A program made the translations under genes and the position numbers. A DNA stretch of 64,000 nt from the NCBI RefSeq assembly GCF_901709675.1, contig NC_051101.1, positions 12,172,501 through 12,236,500 on the forward strand. Reading direction: 5' to 3'. The notes beneath the pieces are model-generated. The model worked only from the letters and a program-made list of their open reading frames with translations, did not search any database and had not been told where the DNA came from. Below, in pieces: positions 11,155 through 27,825 of the stretch; position 1 is the stretch's first letter, and each line of letters opens with the position of its first letter. Source of the stretch: Syngnathus acus (lineage: Eukaryota > Chordata > Actinopteri > Syngnathiformes > Syngnathidae).

Positions 11155-12945
11155 GTCGGCCGTCGGTGTTTTCCAGTCGAGGCTTTCTGCAGACGACAAA
11201 ACAACTCGTTTGCAAGCGGCAAAGCAGGAAAGGAGCAGGTGTGCTGGCCAATGACCTCCGACATTGTTTTAGCGTTAGTTAATGTGGTTTCTATTTGTTT
11301 TTTGGGTTTTACTGCACAGCAAGCATGCCTGTGGCGGCTTCAGATTACGGCCCAAACCTGATTTTGCTCCACTAAAATCCACCCAAACACTTTCAGGTTT
11401 AGAACAAGTTCATCTGAAACATTCTTAAAAAAAGTTCGAAAAATATTGCCTTACAGTCAAACCAAACTATAAACAAATATTTTTAAAAAGGACTCCAAAT
11501 GTAGTACTGATACAAATCAATTATATACAATTACTGACACAAATAAAAAACATTTCCTCCTCTATGTTTATACTGCATAATGATTCTACTCAGAAGGAAA
11601 TGGAAGGGAGAAAAAAATCACTTTCCAAAGCTTAGGTAACCTTGTGAATTGAGTAGTAAAATTGCTAAATCAGCTTATGCCAACTAAAAAAAAAAAACGT
11701 GTATTTTCAAATTAGAAGGAGATCTCAATGTCAGAAGCTGGCGCAGACACGTAAAGAAATGTAGGGAGTGGGAGTAAAAAAAATTAATATGTCAAATACT
11801 TTACCTAAAAAAAATCTACTCAAATGTTACTTTACGTCCCACCACTGCAAAAAATAAGATCAAAACCGAAACACACCTGTCGAGGAACTCTCACATCACC
11901 AGCAGTTCCATAAACGGACCTCCTGTTGTAAAACTGGTCTGCGCTGGCCTTCCTCTTTCATTCCAAGTCTGGCTGTTCTGTCTTCTTTTCTCACTATGAC
12001 ACAGCACCACCTTCTCAGAAGAGGCACTCCCCCCCCGCCCGCCTGGCAAGCCGCCTTCGGTCGGACCAGTCGGACCTGCTCCGCCGTGTGTATACGGTTC
12101 TGCTTGAGGAATATGTCAATAAGTCAGTCGGGCCTTGCTTAACATTTGACATGCATCCAAATTCATTTCCAAGGACGTCCACCTTTCTGTGACTCTTCCA
12201 GTTTCTGTGAAGCATTATTAGCACTTCCTGTGTAGCTCCAGCAGGTCCTCGACCTCCATTAGCCGACAGGCGTGATGGATGTCAGCAGGCCGCATATTTG
12301 CACAGGGGGCCTCGTACGTGCTACACAACGGAGAGCGCACAGCGAAACTGGTCCTTACCGTCATAACTTGTGCGTCGCACCAACCCGATGAGTCTTTGTG
12401 CGGTCTGGACGTTTACCGACGCTCGCCACCGTTTGACGTGCTGGGAACACTGTGGATAAATATCGAAACCACATAGTTGCGTAGGTCAAATTATATCAGG
12501 GGCGGGGGGGACTCCATTACTCCCATGATACAAAATATGTAAACATCACCAAAGATGCTGATCATTAATCATGTGTGTTGCTCGTCAAACAGTTTTGCAA
12601 TCAAAAGATGGAAAAACCGAAAGAAGTATTCGAACGTGCAGAGGAACTCCAAATAGCGGTAAAAAACATTTATTGCTTTTCAGCAATCAGGACAACAATT
12701 CAAGTGTGGGTAGCAAAGCGTCACTAATGAGCCCGGTGAATCGTACGTTATCGCCGCAGGCAATCGGGTTTATAATTAAACCGTTCGGGAGCCACTTTAG
12801 GGTGGAATCTCTATTCATCACAGCTTTGTGTTCAGGCTGTTTGGGCATGTCCATTTTTTTTTTTTTTTTTCTTCCCCCCCATGTCCACTAACGCCTGCGA
12901 ATTGGCCCATGTGCCAGTGTGCCGTCGTAATCGGGTCGGTGGCTT
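11155..12945. other. Intergenic: 5' exon of the RING gene and 3' UTR of dhx16
   Basis: No protein-coding exon is seen. A minus-strand donor (CGACAG|GTGTGT) at 11877 suggests a non-coding first exon of the RING-finger gene at about 11878-12000. A minus-strand AATAAA (TTTATT at 12670-12675), 271 bp after the dhx16 stop, is the likely dhx16 polyadenylation signal. The two genes are in tandem on the minus strand. Confidence 0.4.
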
Positions 12946-18696
<5,751 letters not shown>

Positions 18697-19605
18697 GGTG
18701 TCTGCTCAGTAAAAAAAAATTTTTTAAAAAACATAATTATCTGGTCAGTGTTTTGCTGAACTGGTATATGAGTTAACCTTGTAGCAATAAAATAGCAGAT
18801 ATTTCAAAAGGTTGAAGCTTGAAAATTGTTACATTTTGTTACTTAAGTGATTGTCTTGATAACCAGGAAGCCACAACTTTATAGTTTATCAGCCAACCTT
18901 TTCGTACATCAGAAGAATATCAAAACTTCATTGGACACAAAATATTAACAATACAACTCCACCTACCGCTTTGAAAATGTCAATTCAACGTTGTTTATGC
19001 TCCAAAACTCGGAGGCTAAAAGCTAGCTCACTGTTAAACGCGAGCTAACTTAGTCCATAATTGGCAGCTGCTACAAACGGTGACGGAATGAGTAACTTTT
19101 AAGTCGAATGTACGATCATACATTTTAAGACACAAGTAACTATAAAACAAGATAACGAGATAAACAGTCCATTTTTAATGACGCTAAGTTTACGCGCATG
19201 TCTGCCTGCAAGAAACTCTCCTTCGCTCATGAAAAAAGTAGGAGAATGAAGGAGGCTACTAGTTACTGCCCTCTTGTGGCCATCACTGGAACAATAAGAA
19301 AAATCCTGTCACGTGGATTGCTTTGGGTGGCTTTTTTTTTTTTTTTTAAATCAAGCATGCGCGCCACTCACTTTCTCACAATGAAGTTTCTCTTCCTTTT
19401 TTATGATTTCAACAGATTTTCTCAGCATTTAAAAAAAACTTTCAACCATGCGCCACTAACTTTTTCTCAATGATAGTTTTTTCTTTTCTTCCTTTTTTAT
19501 TATTTCAGCAGAATTAAATTGGAGCCTAAATACGCAACACCGCCGCACTCAACCCCAAAACTACTGACAAGGAACAATACAAACCGGACAAACACGACTT
19601 TTGAG
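18697..19605. promoter_or_regulatory. Divergent dhx16/ppt2 intergenic and promoter region
   Basis: The start codons of dhx16 (-) and ppt2 (+) are 909 bp apart and face away from each other, so this interval must hold both promoters. It is AT-rich with two near-copies of a GCGCCACT-plus-poly-T segment (about 19360-19400 and 19440-19480). No TATA box is obvious. No open frame of interest was seen. Confidence 0.5.
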
Positions 19606-21669
19606 ATGAGGACTCCGACTGCGGCTCTCCTGCTCCCGGTGTTGCTGCTCACCTGCGCCCGCGTCGATGGCTACCGGCCGGTCATCATCGTGCATGGAAT
19701 CTTAGATGGACCCAAACAGTTCCAAAACCTGGTTCTCTTCATTAATAAGGTCAAATATCCAGATTAAAAAAATATTGTAATATTAAAAAAATAATTTCAG
19801 ACGTTTTCTCAAATACTTGCAACAAGCATATAAGCAGTTATTGAAAGGTAAAACTAACATAAGAAATAACTGGTTTGTATTTAGGCTGATTTTTATGATT
19901 ACAGCACATTATTGTTTTGCACGATTGAAAACGGGAACTCGTTGCAGACGCATCCTGGCACAGAGGTGACGGTGGTGGACATGTACAATCACATGTCCAG
20001 TCTCAAGCCGCTGTGGAACCAGGTGCAAAACTTCCATCGGGCCATCGAGCCCATAATGAGTTCGGCTCAAGACGGCGTTCACCTGTTATGTTTTTCGCAA
20101 GGTATACACGTATATTTCTTTCAGGTCAAGGCGAAAGTGGTCTTACAATATTTAATATTGATATTTGTAATGTTTCTCAGGTGGTCTAATATGCCGAGCC
20201 CTCCTCTCCACCATGCCCAACCACAACATCCACAACTTCATCGCATTGTCGTCACCTCTGGCCGGCCAGTATGGAGGTCAGACAACCAAACAGTGCTCGC
20301 AGCAAGTCGCTATCATGTCAAGCTTTTTTTTGTCCCGCCAGAAACGTACTACCTTCAGCGGGTGTTTCCCTACTTCATGAAAGATACAATCTTCCTGGTT
20401 TGCTACAACAGGCTGGGACAAAAAGTGTCTATTTGCCAGTATTGGAATGGTGAGCACATTCTTGGAGTTGAAACATTTCAATTTGGATTGTTCAGGCGTG
20501 ATGTAAAATGAAACATGTACAATGTAAAAAGTCAAATTTTGCACAATTTTTGATCCTGCGGATGGTAACAATTTGCAAGCTTCATAAATAGATGGATTGT
20601 TTTATGGCGTCCCACAGAGATCATTACTAGAACCCCTGACATTAGGATAATTATATCATCAATTTGAGTAATAATTGTGTCTATATTCTACAGACCCTCA
20701 TCACAGGCCCAGTTACTTGAAGAACAGCAATTTTCTTCCACTACTCAACGGTGACATACCTCACAACAACACAAAATGTAAGCGCAACATCACACAATTC
20801 ACAATTCCTGATGGCCAACTCACTATTTAGGCAGCACACAGTAGTCCAGGAGTAATCCCAACGCTGCCTTTGTGTTAAGATTGTAATAATGATAGAAATA
20901 ATAAATAATATTAATAAACCTTTGTCAGCCTGGAGGGAGAACTTCCTACGCATCAAGAAGCTGGTGTTGATTGGCGGACCGGATGATGATGTCATCACTC
21001 CATGGCAGTCCAGGTTTGACACTTGTCTCTTCTATTTATAAGGATGACACAGAAATTTGTTGATGACATCAAAAGAAGACGATATAATAAATTTATAGGT
21101 ATGTCGGGATAATAAGAAAATTACACTGAGGTGGGCAAAGATGGCGGTTCACATACGTTTTGTTTTTTTCTTTAAAAGGAGAGTTTTCTTTTTTTTTAGT
21201 TAGCAAATGAGCTATGCATTTTCTTTTTGTCATCTCAAATTGAAACCACTTTGCAACGATAAAGAGGATGTGACACAACAGGTGCCATTTTGTAAAATAT
21301 GCAGCACTTAGTCGGGGCCTTTGGAGGGGTTCAGTGTTAATACTCGTTTCCTTTTTTTTATTCTTCAGCCACTTTGGGTTCTATGACAACAAAGAACGTG
21401 TTGTGGAAATGAGGAACCAAGAGGTACCCTTTCTCTGTTCCCTCTTCCCATCTACTCCATCGCCGTTAATGCATATTAATGCTGAATGATTTTTGAAAGA
21501 TATTCTAATTGCAACCTGTGGATAGTTTTACAGGAATGACACTTTTGGACTGAAGACGCTGAGCGCTCGCGGTGACCTTTCACTCTGCCTCTGCTCTGGG
21601 GTCAAGCACATCCACTGGCACTCCAACTTCACTGTATTCACCAATTGCATCGAGAAGTGGCTCACTTGA
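19606..21669 (+). CDS. ppt2: Lysosomal thioesterase PPT2, 8 exons
   Basis: Exons 19606-19749, 19948-20101, 20181-20276, 20342-20449, 20694-20777, 20929-21013, 21369-21423 and 21526-21669 join to 289 residues (human 302). PPT2 is a soluble lysosomal alpha/beta hydrolase that cleaves S-thioesters such as palmitoyl-CoA. Seen: an N-terminal signal peptide (about 1-22, leucine-rich), the oxyanion region VIIVHGILD, the nucleophile elbow CFSQGG with Ser98, [13 protein letters not shown] around the catalytic Asp, and IHWHSN with the catalytic His near the end. The final exon uses an acceptor ending GATAG, not the later TTTACAG, because only the former avoids a stop and gives [18 protein letters not shown] at 21844-21849 is the likely polyadenylation signal. 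In human the gene is in MHC class III. Confidence 0.96.
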
Positions 21670-23220
21670 AGGGAAAGGGGGGACGATGGAAAGGTGTTTG
21701 AGAATTAAGAAAAGATTTTAGAATTCTGTGACTTTTTATATTGCTCTATGTGCCTTTTTGCAATAACCACTGAACTATGTTGACATTTAATCATCTTAAA
21801 AAAGGTTTTCTCAGTTAGATTTATAATTTAATGGGGGATAAAAAATAAAAGGCAATTTCCCTAACTGTTTGAATTTCCATCTTTATGCTTCAAAAGTATT
21901 TTTAATAACCACGTAATGACAACGGCTTTACTGCCATCTAGCGGATATTAATGAAAACTAATTTGACAAAAACCGTAGCACACATCAAGTCAACCGGTGA
22001 CGTCACATCCGGTCCCTAGGCCTTTGAGCTTTTATTTTCATTTAATTTGGAGGGTTGAACGTAGATTTACGACCTTCTTAAATTCGGGTTTGAATGACGT
22101 AAAATATTGAACATAAATGAACGATTCTACTGTGCTGTACTGTTTTTACTGGCACCAGCCGGCCCACAGGTAGACTTGATGACGTAACCACAAGGTGACA
22201 CCTACCACCTCTCTTCCTCCGCGGCGCTGTGAGTCGAGCTGAGAAGAGCAGCTTCACTTCACTCAAAGCAGTGGTGGAGATTTTTTTTTCTCTCCAACGA
22301 GAGGCTGCAACTTTTGTGGCTGCTCTTCCTCTGTGTCACAGTGTAAAGACTCATCCTCGTCTGACGGACGTTTCTCCGTCAAACCGGAGCAAAAGTCAGG
22401 TTTAAAGGTAAAACTTTGTTTTTGGAATATAAACACTTGTTGCCTTGTAAAGGTAACGAACGACGTGGCTCTATTTTCTCAAGCGTTCGGTTGCTTTCAG
22501 GTACCCTCGGAAGAAGCAGATAGCAGACTGTGATCAGACAGCTGTTTTCTGTCAAAGTTTGTAAGATCGTTATAGTTGCTTTTAATTTGCGATTATATAT
22601 GCACTGGAAGGCGAAAGAAAAGACGTTTATAGCGGTAGAAGTGATTGTTAAAGTGAAAGTGCCCGGGCGACGAAGTTTGCGCCGCGCGCTCAAGGGAAAA
22701 GTTGACTTGGCGGACACTTCATGGACTGTCGGCGTGGCCAAAAGTCGACGTGTCGCGTCCTGGACGTTTCAACTCGTGACTCTAAACTAGCAATCCAGTG
22801 TTTTGTCAATCTTTACCAATATATCGATCAAATGATCAAGAATGATAACTGAAATCAATGGAAGACCTCCGTGGTGATGTCATTTCCTGTTTTTATTTTG
22901 AAAAGCTAGTCACTTCCGCCCTTCGACTTGTCTAGTCTTGGTAAACTTGCTACATTTTCAGAGGATTCGAACAGTGTACACAGTATTTTGAGTCACTGTT
23001 TGGTTAAGCAGATGCCAAATGGCTGAGTCGGAAAACTTTATTCAGTGAACCAAATAGTGAGAGTCTGTTTGACATTTCCAGTGAGCTTGCTTTCTTGAGC
23101 CTGCAAATGAGCTGATTCCACTGAGTCACTACTGGAATAATTTAATTGTGACTCCACAGTGACTCCATTAATTCAAGGCACTCATTATTTATATTTTGTG
23201 TATTTAGAGTGCCTGCCAAG
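21670..23220 (+). other. Intergenic and 5' UTR of the PDE4DIP-like gene
   Basis: After the ppt2 3' UTR there is no coding exon. A GC-richer part at about 22190-22400 ends with a donor-like CAG|GTTTAA (22399), and a good acceptor (TGTGTATTTAG) ends at 23207, 13 bp before the downstream ATG. This suggests a non-coding first exon near 22250-22399 and an intron of about 0.8 kb. Confidence 0.4.
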
Positions 23221-26200
23221 ATGTCATCCCGTGGTCCAAATGACTTGTGTGTAATATGCGGAGGAGTTCTTCAAGGCAACCAAAGGCGTTGGCTGTTTGG
23301 AAACCAGCACAAGAAATGTAGTCAGCCTCAGACCCCCACAAGTTCCTTGAGAGGAGGAAGCCTGTCAGGTTCTTCACCATGCAGCCCCTGGGGTGAGTTT
23401 TCCCTCTTGAAACACTCATTCGAAGTCCTAATGTTGACTTCAACTTGCTCGTCGTCCACAGGCAGCATGTCCTCCCTGGTCTCATCATCTTCCCTGTCCA
23501 AGTCCCAGCTGTCCCTCAGCTCTCCCTCCAAATCGTTGGACCTCCTGTCGGTTCTGACGCACATCCTGGGCCGTCCCGTTCACCGCGGCGGCGGCCTCGG
23601 GGAGTTCGTGTGCGGCAAATGCACCGGCGTCCTGGAACGCGTCTTCAGATTCGATACGGTCATCAACAGGGTGAGGGCGCTGTCCTCGGAGAGGCTCAAC
23701 AAGTTGACTCAGGAGCGAGACAACGTCCGGCGTTGGGTGCGGAGCAACTACGTCCAAAGGCACCCTCGGGAGCAGGACGAGGAGGTGGGCGGAGATGAAG
23801 ACAAGGAGGACTACCGAGACATACTGAAGGACAACATGGCTCTGGCCGAGTATGAGTGCTGGTCAGAGAAGTGGGACACGTGTCCTTACTTTATACGAAC
23901 AGGTAACACAAGACCCGGAACGAACCCTAACATCAAATCCTAATCTAGTTTGAAAATTGAATTATAGTAACTAACTCAGTTTTAACCCTAATTTTAAACC
24001 CTTGACCCAATCTTGAGCTCTATTTGTGTGCCCTGCAGGTAAACGGTGCCGAAAAGGTCAAAACTGCGAAGGCTGCGACTCTTTACGTGTGTCCGACTCA
24101 GATTACGAGTCTGTGTGCGGCGTTCCTCGCCGAATGCCGTACCAGGCCTTCTCTCCTCTGGCTCTGTCCCGGGACAAATCCCAAAGCATGCCTCTCCACT
24201 GGCACAGAATCCCATCCACCTGCTCCAGTCCCACCTCACTGGCGGCGTCCACTTTCTCCCTGAGGACCCAGTCCGTCCAGTCTCTGGACTCCCTGGACGG
24301 CTGCGACCCCTTGGACACACCCGGCGACGTGTTGGCCACTTTGTCGTCGGTCCTCAGGGAACTCCGACGTTTGGGAGGGAGGCCGGTCCGCTCGCCGGCC
24401 GGGAGCAGGATTCCCGTCCTGTCCGGGAGGAGCAAGAGGAGAAGTTCTAGTGAGATGACATCCCCTGTGGTGAAGAAGACCCTGAGCTTTGGGGAGAACG
24501 GCAATCACCACAACGGAGAAGAAGAGGAAGATGATGATGTTCTGATGGAGATGAAGGATGAGTTCATGCCGCTGCATCAGCAGGTGGGTCAGCTCAACTT
24601 GCTAAATATTGACACGCTTTGTTACATCCGGGAGCTGCCGTGTGCTAGTTGCGTAGCTTCTCAATCGGCCGTCTGTTTAAATCCCAAATTATTTGTTCAA
24701 GCAGAGCGCCTCGCACACGCTCCACCAAGTGATCAGGCATCTGCGTGGCCAGCTCGACCAAGCCGAGACCCGGGTCAGGACCCTTGAGGCACAACTGGAA
24801 CCCAGAACAGCCCAGGATGACGAGATCAAGGACTGGACACATGTAAGCACTCAAGTTTGGAATGAAAGCTGAACTTCATTTAAAGTTCGAGTGCCTTTGT
24901 CCATGGATCAAATGTACACTTGGGCGGACACTTCATTAGGCACAACGACATTTTTAGACTGGCCAGGTGTGCCCGTTTGAATGGCAAGTTATTATACAAC
25001 ACTCAGCAGCCGCCCTGTTCGTTTATTGTTGACGCACACATGCACACACACACACACACACACGCACTGAGTGGAATCTTGGCAGACCAGTGGAGTTTGC
25101 CCTTGGCTGATTATTACAGGGACAAAAGAAACATATCAGTGACTGTCAGATAAAAAAAAAAAAATGTAAGGAACGTGTGTCAAAGGGCACAAACAAGTTT
25201 CAACAAGCTACCTAATCGCCGTGCTTTGCATGAGCTTTTGCAACTCCATGAATTTGTTTAGTTTGCATTTAAAAAGATGCCAAAAGTCAAAGTAGTATCA
25301 CGCAGAGATCACATCATGAATAACTTGTGGTATTTAAACCCTCATAAAAACTTTATTAATGTCTTCAAATTCCAATTCGGACTGCTCATTGTCTAACCTC
25401 GTCAACGACATTTTTCTTCTTTAGCTTGTGCGTGATAAAGACGGCGCCGCCCTGCTGCCCGACCTCGCTCGCTCCCTGCACAGTCGGGATCGGTTCATCC
25501 AGGTGAGACATGATGAGGACGGACGGACGGACACAGACAGACAGACAGACAGACGGACAGACGTTAAGCTCCCTGGAATGTTGTTTGTCTGTGTGCCAGC
25601 CAGACTCTTCCTGCATGCTAACACAAGCTAGCAGATATAAAGACACAATTATGAATATTTTTTATCGTCTCATTGAATCCACAACATGACTGACTGAACA
25701 CAGCTGTAGATGCCCCCAGGAAGTAGACAACCTGATTTGTTTATGATGTTCCTCATTTTGCCTTTTGCATGCGTGTGCTTGTGTGTGCGTGTGTTGTTGT
25801 CATCATCAGGAGTGCATGAGTGTGATCAGAAGAGTGTGCGTGGAAGGCGGAGGAAGAAGCCAGCTAGCAGACGAGATTTTCGACAAACTCGGCGAGAACC
25901 TGAAAGATATTGTTCATGACAACAAGGTGAGTCAACCTGATGGATGAACATTGAACATTATTGAATTGAATTGAATTGAATTCAAGGTTGCCAGGGAGAG
26001 TTTGATCCGTGAGTTGGCTGAGAAAGAAAAGCGTCTTGAGGAAGAGGTGGCTTCCTTAAGAAAGGCGGCAGGAGACCGCGAGAAAGACCTGGACACCCTC
26101 AACATGGTGCTGCAGTGCAACCAGGACGTCATCGACGTAAGATCGTCCTTAGAACATCGGGGACGAGTTGACATTTGTTGAGCTCTGTTCATGTACGTTG

Positions 26201-27169
26201 TCCTTCCAGGATCTGCGTCTGGCCTTGGCTGAGAAACAGCGCTTCCTGCAGGAGTTGGAGACGGAGAGGGAGGTGTGGAGGCAGAGGGAGCAAGCCCTGG
26301 CTGCCACCATGAACGAGAAGGACGAATTGGTCCGAGTCCTCAAGGTGGAGCTGGAGAGCTGTATGAAAGATGTGCAGGTACGGATTGACAAAAAAACGAC
26401 TTTTCACGTCATTTATTTCATCAAATCAAAAGCTTTCGTTAAGATTGTGTCATCATGAACGGTCGTTACCATGGTGACCGTTTTCTATTCCACCAGGCTC
26501 TCTCAGACTCCGTAATTTGCCATGGCTTGGAGGGAGGCGGGGCCGAGGCATCCCTGGCCTCCCAGTTACGAGACAAGCAGACCCGCCTGGCGGCCATGTT
26601 GGAAGAACGAGAGACACAGAGCGCCACCTTGTGCGAGGAGGTCACCAAACTCACCGCCGCCCTGCAGGAGTACCAGAACGTCGTTCAGGTGCGGGACACC
26701 GCGTCCTTAAGGAAACGACGGTTTCGTTCGTGCTGGTTTTAATCGGAACACGATGAACAGAGTCAGCACGAGAGCTACGACCGGACGATGTCGTCTCTGA
26801 CCGCTCGCTTGACGGACGCCAGGCGGGCGCTGCGGAACGAAGAGCTGCGCAGGAAGGAGGCCGAGAGGATGCGGCACAACCAGCAAGAGGACGGAGAGAG
26901 GGCCGAGAGGAAACTGAGAGACAGTCTGGAGAAGAGGGACCGACTCATACAGGTACATAGATGCTATTCGTTAGCCCATCTAAGGTGTTTCCCATTATGT
27001 GTTAGCATTAAGCTAGCACATGTTTTTAAAAACAGAACATGCAACTTTCTCTCCTCCGTAGCAAATTCTGCAGGACGCCGAGGAACGCGACCGTCAGGTG
27101 GAAGAGCTTCAGCACAACTTGCAGAAGAAACGAGACGAGTGCATGTCGGCCGTCAAACATGCGCTGTGA
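23221..27169 (+). CDS. Short myomegalin (PDE4DIP)-like coiled-coil protein, 11 exons
   Basis: Exons 23221-23392, 23462-23902, 24039-24583, 24705-24842, 25425-25502, 25810-25926, 25987-26136, 26210-26377, 26497-26688, 26761-26952 and 27062-27169 give 766 residues. The head matches the cysteine-rich N-terminus of long myomegalin isoforms: CVICGGVLQGNQRRWLF (Cys10, Cys13), then VCGKC (Cys108, Cys111), FRFDTVI and, after the third exon boundary, RCRKGQNCEGCDSLRVSDSDYE. From about residue 390 to the end it is nearly continuous coiled coil. Myomegalin is a scaffold at Golgi and centrosome that recruits microtubule nucleation factors and PDE4D. This gene stops after about 770 residues, far short of full myomegalin, so it may be a separate short paralogue. 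The second intron (24-25) and others are in phase; acceptor 25986 has a weak pyrimidine tract. The first intron is 69 bp and in frame. Polyadenylation is probably at ATTAAA 27534-27539. Confidence 0.82.
25040..25066 (+). repeat. (CA)n microsatellite
   Basis: About 12 CA units in an intron of the PDE4DIP-like gene. A GACA/GACG tetranucleotide run follows at about 25520-25562 in the next intron. Confidence 0.8.
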
Positions 27170-27825
27170 AGATGTTGCACTTTTAAGAGTGGTACTACTT
27201 GTTGTGGTGTGTATTTAGTTCTATTTATCACCACGGGTTTGCACTTTGACTTGCCAGATTGGGTGTTGTAGTTACATGTCTCAGCCAATATGGAGATGTT
27301 TGAAAATGAGCAAATCACTGTTATTTAATTTCCACCACAACTTTCTATGAATGGTTGTGTGTCAAGTCAGCTTTTTTTTTTTTTTTGTCTGGAGTTATGG
27401 ACCAAAATGATCTAATTGGGTACTTTGCTTTTTGTCAGGTTTCTGGGCACTTTTTTTCAATATCATTTGAATGAATGTAATGTCTGGCAAGCAAAAGTAG
27501 TTTTATTTTTTTTGCTCAAGAGAATTAAACACTCTGATTCAAATGATTTTAATGTGTTTTGGAGATGAAATCTTTCTCACTATGACACCAACATTAAATT
27601 GACATCTACCCAAACACACAAAAAAGTCATTTTATACAAATATACTGCATTTAATATAATAATCAACAGATGCAAAATGGATTATAACGTAATTAAGACC
27701 ATCAAACAAGGTTGTATATACAAAATTTGTCTCTTTCGGGCCACCGTATGTCCTTTTGGATGTATCCATTGTGATGAATGAGGCTTGACTGTATTATATT
27801 GTTCAATGGGGCAACTTATGCCTTC
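27170..27825. other. Convergent 3' UTRs of the PDE4DIP-like and Notch-like genes
   Basis: The two genes point toward each other with stop codons 656 bp apart. ATTAAA on the plus strand at 27534-27539 and TTTAAT (ATTAAA on the minus strand) at 27548-27553 and 27650-27655 are candidate polyadenylation signals, so the transcripts may overlap. No coding exon is seen. Confidence 0.5.

Noticed and set aside
11155-11199. Longer N-terminus for the RING-finger protein
   Set aside because: It would start at TTG and crosses a strong splice acceptor at 11187.
10546-11361. 271-codon plus-strand frame antisense to the RING-finger gene
   Set aside because: It is a shadow of a GC-rich coding exon; the minus strand has an intact RING and membrane segment.
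23209-23220. Upstream start for the PDE4DIP-like protein
   Set aside because: It would use GTG; the ATG at 23221 is the first proper start after the splice acceptor.
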